This document shows, piece after piece, positions 56,480 through 64,000 of a stretch of 64,000 nt of DNA (positions are counted from its first letter, which is position 1; the number at the start of each line of letters is the position of its first letter). Position numbers and translations under genes: made by a program. The stretch is taken from assembly GCF_014066305.1 (NCBI RefSeq), contig NW_023501039.1:930001-994000 (forward strand), in the 5' to 3' direction. Under the pieces are notes generated by a model. The model ran no database searches and was not told the origin of the DNA. It worked only from the letters and a program-made list of their open reading frames with translations. The stretch is from Letharia columbiana. Its lineage: Eukaryota; Ascomycota; Lecanoromycetes; Lecanorales; Parmeliaceae.

Positions 56480-57262
56480 ATGGCAGCACCACCTGAAAGA
56501 ACGATCCAAGATCTCAACGGAGTATGGACCATGGTTCGTTCCTCCCACTCAACGGCCTCTTGGATCCGATACTGACCTATACCCTCAGAACAAGTCCCTA
56601 TCCGATGACTACGACCGCATCCTCCAAATGGTAGCCTCCCTCCACTTTCCTCCCCCCGCGATCACCTCCCCCACCTAACACCCCAACCAGCAAGGCGTAT
56701 CCTGGTTCCTCCGCAAAGCCATCTCCTACGCCACCATCACCCTCACCATAAACCAGTACGTCGACGACACCGCCGAGAAATACACCCACATCGACATCGC
56801 CCAAGTGGCCACCGGCGGCGTCGGCGCCACGCAGGAAAAGCGCCTTCTCGACTTCACCTGGCGCGAGCATCAGGACAGGATATTCGGAAAGGTCAAGGGT
56901 AAGAGCCGGTGGATCAAGTTGGCGGATATCGACGAAGACGACTTCTTGAAGACCGGGTACGACGATATGGAAGGGGAGCATGTGCAGGCTCTGGCGGAGA
57001 GCCTGGACAATGGGTGGACGGCCGATCAGGTGTGGGGGTTTGAACAGGTCGATGGCAAGAGGCATCATGTACGGCATGTCATCGTGAGGAAGGGGGATGA
57101 TTGGAAGCAGGCGAGGTTGGTGTACGACTACAGAGGGTAAGCTTTGAGCCTCCATCCGGTCGGCTGTTGGACGTGTCGACGGACCAGAGGGTGCTAATCG
57201 TTTGAATCAGGCCGTTGGAAAAGAAGTCTGACGACGATGACGATCTAGCATACGGGGAATAG
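56480..57262 (+). CDS. Conserved fungal protein of unknown function, possibly lipocalin-like
   Basis: Four exons: 56480-56533, 56589-56630, 56691-57136 and 57211-57262, 197 aa. The start, TIQDLNGVWTMNKSLSDDYDRIL, then QGVSWFLRKAISYATITLTINQY and VWGFEQVDGKRHHVRHVIV, matches a widespread ascomycete family that looks like a small beta-barrel (lipocalin or fatty-acid-binding type), because strands alternate with a Gly-x-Trp near the N terminus as in lipocalins. That fold is my inference. No signal peptide, so probably cytosolic. The C terminus is acidic (KKSDDDDDLAYGE). All introns are GT-AG; the second exon is only 42 nt. Confidence 0.82.
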
Positions 57263-57593
57263 ACACGGCCGCTGCCTTTTTCTCACGCATGATGAATGAA
57301 GGGGATCGAAGTTGCTGTGCATACTTGGATAGAAGGAATCTCTGGACTTGTATGGTCCCCTGCTACGATTCTGCGCCTTCAACAGCGCAACCGTTGCTCT
57401 GTGACCGGTATCTGTGTAGATGCGGATCTACGTATGGTTTTGTTGCAAAAGCTTTCAAAAACAGAGTCGGCAGTCTGAGGAATTTAAACCCTACTCTCAT
57501 TTCCATCTCAAATTTGGGTATCATTTCAGAAATACGTGTCATCCATGATCAATCTCTCTCAGAAAAAACCTATAGACAGCGTACAAACTCCTC
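57263..57593. other. Intergenic, 331 bp
   Basis: No gene seen. It should hold the terminator of the 197-aa gene. Confidence 0.4.
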
Positions 57594-58443
57594 ATGAATG
57601 CCGCTTCTCGTCCGAACCTTCGCGTGAACGAATCCTCCCAACCCATCCCCCCACAACCGACCAACCAACCAACCACCATCCACATCCCCACAACCTCATC
57701 CACCACACCCACAGCTTCCCACGCGAAACCAACGACCCCACAAACCCCCGAACCGCCACCCGAAAAGAGAAAAAAAAGCAATCCCCACCGCCAGCTCATC
57801 CTACCACCGCCCCGGCCAACCCGAACCCCCAAAGGTTCTGTCGCGGCAGCGACCTCCGCGGAGCCCGCCCCCGTGACCGTGCCACCGGCAAGCACGCCGC
57901 GGCCCGGAGACGGCGGCGCGTTACACCCCGTCTGAGAAAGCAGGTCCAGGGCCCAAGACCTGACCTGCGGGCCCCGCCGCGCAGGACCGTCGGCCGGGTG
58001 AAGACGGGCGGCCTGGTTCGGATGCGGGTGTGGGAGGACCGGACGCGGTCGAGGCGACGGCCGGCTGGGCGGCATGGAAGTCGGTCCGGGAGATGGTTTC
58101 TGCGGATGGGTGAGTGATGGGGTTCAGGAAGGGGGGACGAGGGTGAGGTCGTCGGAAGTGGGGTATTTTAGTGTGAGGAAGCTTGACCGTGCGAGTAAAG
58201 GGTAGGTGGGTGTTGGCGCTGGCATCGGAGGAGGGTTTGGTGGCGGTGCTGCTACCGATGAGGACGGAGGATGGCGAGGCGGGGGTGGTGGGGAGTGGGA
58301 GTTTTGTGTTTTATAGGAGGGAGGTTCTAGCTTCTGTGGACGATGTGTTTGAAGGGTTGAGTTTGAAGGATGGGGGTGAAGATTACTGTGAAGAGGGCGA
58401 GGTGGAAGAAGGAAGACTTGTGGGCTTCGATGGGCTTTTGTGA
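57594..58443 (+). CDS. Tentative GC-rich hypothetical gene, structure unresolved
   Basis: An open frame from 57594 (MNAASRPNLRVNESSQ) is Pro/Thr-rich for 112 codons and then stops at about 57935. A second segment, about 58178-58443, reads TVRVKGRWVLALASEEGLVA, FYRREVLASVDDVFEGL, and an acidic end; its codons have the G-first pattern of real genes. A gtgagt donor at 58099 and an acceptor before 58178 would join it to a basic frame (GRVKTGGLVRMRVWED). I could not connect all three without a frame change, so there may be a further intron or an error. No domain recognised. Confidence 0.3.
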
Positions 58444-59430
58444 GGCGCATTACCATGGAGAGTGTGGTAGGCCGGGCAAAACGTGCCAAACCTGATGATG
58501 GTGGAATCTCTCTGAAACGCCGCCGCAGACATGGCTAAAAGAAAACATCCGTACGGCTTGAGGAATTATACCATAAGGTCAGTTGCAACTTCTCCGAGAT
58601 GCTCGGTATTCAGTGTACGTATTACCTTATGGGAGCGTGACAGATTGATACGAGACTCTGGAGAAGCACCTACAGCGGGCATCCACTCCCAAAAGGAACA
58701 CCATATGTTCCGATTCTAGGTCAGATTTTGCTTCTCCAATATGATGCGTCATTGCCAGCACCAAATCGATGCGCGCGTCCGGTACGAAAAGATGATGGTT
58801 TTGCTTGCTGTCCGATGGCACGTGGGATACCCAGCAACTTAGTGCTTGCTATACGCATTTAGCTGTGGTGTTTACGTAAAACGGGCTCGTATGCGTCATG
58901 TTGACAAAATGTGAAGGTGTCAGGGTTTACTTTCCCACGCGTATCTATTGTTCTTACCAGCCCCTAGAGCTTAAGGCAGTTAGAACCATTGCAAGCGATC
59001 AGAGTCCTTCAGCGTTTTCGTCGTAATGGGCCCCTTTGGAGCTTAGCATAGTGCAAAAGACCAATCGTCCAGCTTTGGACCGCTCCGGTTGTTATTTCGG
59101 CCCTGTTCATTGGCCGGAATGATCCGCTAAGGTGTGGATTGTGACTGTAAATCGAGTGGAGGTTGCCGTTTGATTAAGCACGTGCTGCCTTTGACCAGAT
59201 GCTGTGTTTTATCGACGAACCTTGCATAGTGGAAGACTTGACAGGGTTGAGAGCTTCGACATACTGTGCTAATGACGGCTTGAAGTCATGTCTAACGAGT
59301 CAACTCCGCCATCACAGGACGTTCCCATTCGCTTGATCTATTGTCGAAAGCATAACCATCATCATTTAATCCATAAAGCCGCATATTGCCATACCGGCGT
59401 GTGAAAAGCGTTGCAACTCCCGAGCGCTTC
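58444..59430. other. Intergenic, about 1 kb
   Basis: Nothing recognised on either strand. Confidence 0.4.
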
Positions 59431-60780
59431 TCACAAACTGCATCCAGGACCGACCTGAACCTGCAAGGAGCCCAAAATCATGCAGAATAAGATTTTCGAG
59501 CGTGACTTGTGCCCCTCGAAGAAAACATGCAGATCAACAATGGTGACCTTCATGCCGCGGAATCTGTCTGCTTGGAGAGCGGGCCACTTCTTCTCTATCA
59601 CACTTCTCGTATCATCTGCGTGCAGGCAGAGATTCGGGAAGCCAAGCGACAGGCTTGTCAATCGTTCTGTACAAGGAAGAATTTCGAAAAGATCGTCCAT
59701 ATCCCCCTCCAGATAATCGTGGCCCAAAGCCCGCCCCTGGACGTCGAGCCGCAGGTCGAGACTCGTGAGGTTGGCAATCGCAATTCTGAATGCGCCCAAC
59801 AGTATCTAATGGTCGAAAAAATCGAGAGCGCTCAGCGACGAGAGCAGAAGTCCCATATTCAGAGGTTCCGCTGGGATTATTTCCGTGCAATTGCCGACAT
59901 GAAAATCTTTCAAGTCAACCTTCCCCAACTCGAATGCCATCAAGAGCTGATCGAGAGTGCGACAGTCCCGGAGATGGTGGCGTTGTTTTTCGTTATCGTC
60001 GTGGTACGACCGGTATGAAGGGCCATAGACTGTATCTGCGAAGCGCTGTGCTTGCGCTCTTTCCGCGAAACACGAAGCAGTCTCCGGATGTCTGGACGGT
60101 CCACCTGGTACAGTCTGGATGGGTTATCCGCGGCCCATTTCCGCCGCTCAGCCCTCGCTGGATCCTTTTCTCCAGCCTCTTTGCTCTAGGGTGTTGAGGG
60201 GAGAAATTAGGGAGTGAAAGGTGCTGCGAGATGATCGTAGCCCCTCATGTTGTTAGGGGCACGCCGAAAAAGACGAGCTTCACAACTTGGAATTGTCGAA
60301 TGATCCGAGCATCTCGCGCGGGATCGGTCCAAGTGACACGCGAACGGAGCTCAGATGGGATGATTACAAGAGTCAAGCCGACAAGGGTGCTCTTGTGGTG
60401 GTCGAAGAATGCATGCAAGTGGACATTGTGAACCTCGAAGCCGCGCAGTTCAATCGATTCAAGAGCTGGCCATGTATTGCTCCGGACCTTCTTATTGGGG
60501 TGGCCCGTGTGGTCCTGCTCTTGTCTAGACTATTTGTCACCCGCCGCGCAGACGGAAAAGGAGTTGGCGGATGCCATTTCCAGCTTGACCTTGTCGCCTT
60601 TCTTCGAGGCCTGTAGCTACTCTTGTACCATTGGTGCGCGGCCAAGAGTGGTTCTGACGAGCTGCTAATGACGGAGCAATCTCACGCATATCACGGAAGA
60701 ATTCTGCAGACGTTTGTGCCTTTTTTGCGTCACGAAAAGCTAGTCCGCTAAGCCCCACAATTCGAATCTCAGCTGGAAGA
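59431..60780 (-). pseudogene. Degenerate F-box / LRR protein remnant(s)
   Basis: Minus-strand fragments in different frames: LPAEIRI and LAFRDAKKAQTSAEFFRDMR (60780-60660), WPALESIELRGFEVHNVHLH and HAFFDHHKSTL (60473-60380), and LTSLDLRLDVQGRAL to WPALQADRFRGMKV, DLHVFFEGHKS (59770-59490). The block W-P-A-L then L/V-H-x-F-F-x-x-H-K-S occurs twice, so two related copies or one gene with a duplicated end may be present. Stops and frame changes separate the pieces and no splice pattern joins them. Related in style to the intact F-box gene next door. Confidence 0.55.
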
Positions 60781-61678
60781 GAACCTGAATGTGGAGGGTA
60801 CAAGGTGGAAGGGCTTGATATATATTTGTGATGAATGAAACAACATCCTGATTGCTTGAGAATGAGAGAGCTAGACCCTAGACGACAGCACAAAAACAAC
60901 CGAAAGGGAATCAAACAGCAATGTATAACCTAGTAAGCTTGTATGAAGTAGTGAGGAATATGGTGGAGAAGTTCTCGACATATCATGCATGGTGGATGGA
61001 TCAATAACCTCCGACAAAGAGGGTCGAGTCAGATGGAATACGTAGTAAAAGGAGTTGCCTTCACTTCCAAGGCTTCGCCCAATTCATCGACAGTAAAGGT
61101 AAAGAACGCATAGAGATCAACAGTCCGCTAAGATCACGAATCAGTGTATTTCAGGCCAGGTACTAGAAAAAGTGGCGGTCGAAAAGGATCAAATCCTCAA
61201 GATTCCGAGAAAATCAATACTAGTGAGGAGCTTCTTGCACCTAAACGCTTTTCCTCAAACAGATTGATCAAAGACGACACCGTATTCCCGGTTGATACCC
61301 AAATATGACTTAAATTTGTGAACATGACCTCCGTTGTTGCTCTCTTCCGACAGGCATGAATGAATCGTGAACATGGTGGTCAATTACGACTACTCACCTG
61401 AGCGTCATTCCTTAACCATCCCCCACATCGATCACATACATTGTTTTCGCAGCCAAAACCTTGGGGCGTTTCCATAGCTGTCACTGAAATGGTTGGTTCT
61501 ATCCCTCCACTGGCCCTCTCCCCGTTACTTGGGTCGCAGCTTGTCCGCGTAGCTTCGTACCCTCCACCTAAAATAATAGCCTGCGCAGGTTTTGGAGTCA
61601 GTATGCCCTACTTAGAGTGAGAAGCCTGGGCCACGAGATACTCTTAAGAGGCAAACACTCTTTTGCTTCCGAAACCTG
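60781..61678. other. Intergenic
   Basis: About 900 bp between the F-box remnants and the 3' end of the intact F-box gene. No gene recognised. Confidence 0.4.
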
Positions 61679-63186
61679 TCATGGGGCATAAAAGTAGATA
61701 TCGAATAAGAAGGAAAAACTCCCAATGGTACGTACCAGGTCCGTTTCAGTACTGTTGATTTGCCAACCGCTGACATCAGAGTCTTCACCCCATTCGTACA
61801 CGTCAAGCGCCGCATAGTCCAAGTGAAGCAGCTGCCCAGCTCGCTGCGCAATATCCAGCCAAGTATGCGACGTATTCGGCTCGAAGCCAACGTGATGGAG
61901 GAAAAGGGTGGTCAGTGTATCCTTATGTCTGGCGAAGAAGTTGAGCAGTGTATCAGGATCGACGCGCACGCATCGAAGCTTCATTGCTACAAGAGCGGGC
62001 CAGGTATAGCTCAACAGCCGTTGAGTGTCATGCATATCGAAGGCGATTCTCCGTTGAGTCACTCCGAAAGTAAGGCGTTTGAGTCGGGTCATTGATGACA
62101 GTATCTGGAAAAGAGGTTCAAGATATTTTCCACTATAATCGCGACCCTTGACTCTGGGGTTCAGATCAATCTGCAGATTGAGTTCTGTGAGATGGCTGAA
62201 CACGCTCTGAGCATTCGTCGTGAACCTCGCTTGGTCTATGGCATTGGGTGCCACAAGCGAAGACAACGGCAAGCCCATCTTCAGTGGTCTAGGATGGCCC
62301 TGCCAATTTCCGATGTGCAATTCAGTGAGGCATACTTCTGCGGAAAAAAGGGCCTGGAAAAGATGCTGGACGCGGTGACTGCCCCACGGTTCGTAGTACG
62401 CCTTTTTCTCCTTATGATAAGACCAGTATGATGCAGCCACCTCAGTTTCAGCCAGGTCTCGGGCGTGAGGACCCGCCGGAATTGGAGGCCAGTAAAGGTG
62501 CGAGGGACCTCCAATGACAGATACTTTTTTGAGTCTCAAAAGTTGGGGTAGTCCTCGTAAGAGTACATTGAGATCCTTTGAGGTGGCCCTTATTTGCTCC
62601 TGATCGCGGTAGCGTTGGCGAAAAGCATCGTGTGCGGCGACTTGTTCAGAACGAGACCACATGCGATGTTCTGCCAGTGCTGAGGAGTGTGGCTCTTGCT
62701 GGAGCAGCCTCTTCGGTAGCTGAGTGTCGTCGAAGACCAGGTGTTTCACAGATTCAGCAAGATGGGGATCCCGGACGATGTGTTCGAAATTTCTGATAGG
62801 TTCAGAACGGGATGCAAAGTAGATCTGCTCAAAGACGTGCTCTATGCTGACGCTGGCCCAGCGTCTGCAGCACAGTCGGACGCGCTTCAGGATTCTTCGT
62901 GGAACTCTCTGAAAGATCTGGTGTAGTATCTCATTTGGGAGTTTGTCGATGTGACCTAATGTATAATTCAGTTTACAGTGTCTCTGTAGATGAAGAATGT
63001 GCTGCGGTGTTTTTGTGTATTGGTACAAGGCCACGAAGACATAGATGATTCAACGAGGTTAGCACCCAGAGTGACAGGCGAATCCACAACTTTGCCATTC
63101 AGTAATTCAAATATTGAAATTGCAAGAAAACATACTTGCTACTTACAAGTCTGGATTGCCACCAGTAAGCTGCTGGTCGAAGCCAT
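61679..63186 (-). CDS. F-box protein, 438 aa
   Basis: Two minus-strand exons, 63186-63147 and 62955-61679. The long exon has no suitable ATG at its beginning; an upstream exon MASTSSLLVAIQT with a gtaagt donor joins it in phase at the attag acceptor, giving CHIDKLPNEILHQIFQRVPR then RVRLCCRRWASVSIEHVFEQ, a clear F-box at residues 15-55. The remainder has LRR-like stretches (LTELNLQIDL, WPALVAMKLRCVRV, TLTTLFLHHVGFE). F-box proteins recruit targets to SCF ubiquitin ligases through Skp1; the target is unknown. The first exon is inferred from splice sites and phase. Confidence 0.72.
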
Positions 63187-63762
63187 GCTGTTTGATGTAC
63201 TATGGTGCTACCAAACCGAAAGTCGGGTTTCGGCACAGTACCAGAGTCTGATATGATGGACATTAGCCTTGAGAACATATAATACGTGTCTCATTCAGGT
63301 TTAGAAGACTCACCTGAAGTGTCCAAATAGTGGTCTGATGACAGTTGTTTGGGAGGGGGAAGGAGGATTAGAGGGGGAGTGGTACTGGAATAGTGCCGGA
63401 GAAGCATTCCGCCGTCAACAAATGGGGTTTATCCGCTTCAATTGGTCAGGACCCGAGGATTTGGACCTCGGATTGTCGAATTGAAGGGGCGAAGTCCCGG
63501 AACATTCGACAATAGACTTGGTAAGCGAGCCACGCGTTCGTGACATGGCCGTGGACAGTGACAGCCTCAATGTCGTGAGCGTAAAGTACCGATCAGCAGG
63601 ATCAGCCACGTTTTTGGTAGAGAACCATCATTAAGACGTATAAGAGTGAAGAAATTGCCTTGACAAACGCTAATTCGAGCATGCAACTGGGGTATATGGC
63701 CATGATTAGACCAGAGGTGACGTGGTCTTAGAATTCAAGCAAAGACGTTTTCTTCAGACCAG
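63187..63762. other. Intergenic with two adjacent hairpins
   Basis: 576 bp. At 63453-63471 CCGAGG and CCTCGG pair across a 7-base loop; at once 63472-63481 pairs perfectly with 63504-63513 (10 bp), enclosing a small GGGG/TCCC stem. No coding sequence recognised. Confidence 0.45.
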
Positions 63763-64000
63763 TCACGAATGAAGCTTCCGCATTCTCTCTTCCAACTCCT
63801 TTACCCAGCCTTCAACGGTCTCGGTGTTCCCCTTCACCGTTTGCTCTCCCTGCTTCATTGCATTTTCCACTTTCTTCAACCCTTCGCACCAGCCTTGCAG
63901 CTCTTGCTTTGTATCCTCTTGTTGCATCTCCAGCTTTGCCAAAGTTTGGCTTGCCGTTGCAGCATCAGCGTGGATTAAACGCAGAGACCTCAGTCTATCC
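63763..64000 (-). CDS. Partial coiled-coil protein, cut by the right edge
   Basis: Minus-strand frame open from the right edge of the window to the TGA at 63763-63765, 78 codons. The sequence (QTLAKLEMQQEDTKQELQGW, EGLKKVENAMKQGEQTVKGN, VEGWVKELEERMRKLHS) is amphipathic and Gln/Glu/Lys-rich, typical of the C-terminal coiled coil of a complex subunit. The 5' part lies outside the window. I do not recognise the family with confidence. Confidence 0.55.
   Translation of the reverse strand, partial: DRLRSLRLIHADAATASQTLAKLEMQQEDTKQELQGWCEGLKKVENAMKQGEQTVKGNTETVEGWVKELEERMRKLHS

Noticed and set aside
57539..58075. 178-codon minus-strand frame with a Gly/Val-rich hydrophobic stretch
   Set aside because: It is the reverse complement of a Pro/Thr-rich GC-rich segment; the hydrophobic run is explained by composition.
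63425..63510. Possible tRNA gene
   Set aside because: An anticodon-arm-sized hairpin is present, but there is no acceptor stem and no T-arm consensus (GGTTCGAATCC); GGGGCGAAGTCCC is only similar.

Overview
The window is nuclear DNA of a filamentous ascomycete (Pezizomycotina). The genes carry short GT-AG introns of roughly 45-115 bp, and the set includes a TFIIS, an Atg6/Beclin, a Scm3 centromere chaperone with a SANT-like segment and a PAR32-like (DUF3602) protein. One transposon is ruined by C-to-T and G-to-A changes in the style of repeat-induced point mutation (RIP). A dothideomycete is my guess from the overall look, not a demonstrated assignment. All gene models below were spliced by eye, using reading-frame continuity and splice-site motifs.

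Layout. 0.6-1.7 kb: a DUF1295 membrane protein. 1.9-6.65 kb: two DNA transposons placed end to end, sharing one TA. The first (about 4.2 kb) is very AT-rich but keeps clean terminal inverted repeats, and its minus strand holds a mutated Tc1/mariner-type transposase. The second is a 546-bp non-autonomous relative. 7.1-23.99 kb: dense housekeeping genes: TFIIS, a mitochondrial MidA/NDUFAF7-like methyltransferase, a membrane-anchored cysteine synthase, Scm3, Atg6, valyl-tRNA synthetase and an SLC45-type sugar transporter. 24.0-26.5 kb: a long stretch without a recognisable gene, ending at the promoter of a secreted GH128 glucanase. 27.9-42.7 kb: DUF3602 protein, mitochondrial phosphate carrier, CBS-domain protein, BAH-PHD-like chromatin protein, extended SDR, DNA topoisomerase I and ATP synthase gamma subunit.

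43-64 kb mixes core metabolism (methylmalonate-semialdehyde dehydrogenase, COQ6, a secreted histidine phosphatase, a conserved 197-aa protein) with an accessory set of F-box or F-box-like proteins. Three of these look intact (43.3, 53.6 and 61.7 kb) and two are decayed (45.3-46.9 and 59.4-60.8 kb). A partial coiled-coil gene runs off the right edge.

How the genes relate. Several neighbours are divergent and share short intergenic promoters: methyltransferase/cysteine synthase, SCM3/ATG6, TOP1/ATP3 and MMSDH/COQ6. The last pair are both mitochondrial enzymes. The carrier, ATP3, COQ6, MMSDH and the methyltransferase all serve the mitochondrion, but they do not form a metabolic cluster. I see no secondary-metabolite cluster, CRISPR array or convincing tRNA gene. 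The most unusual features are the RIP-ruined transposon with unscathed termini and an apparent Gln-rich passenger reading frame, and the F-box gene and pseudogene set on the right.
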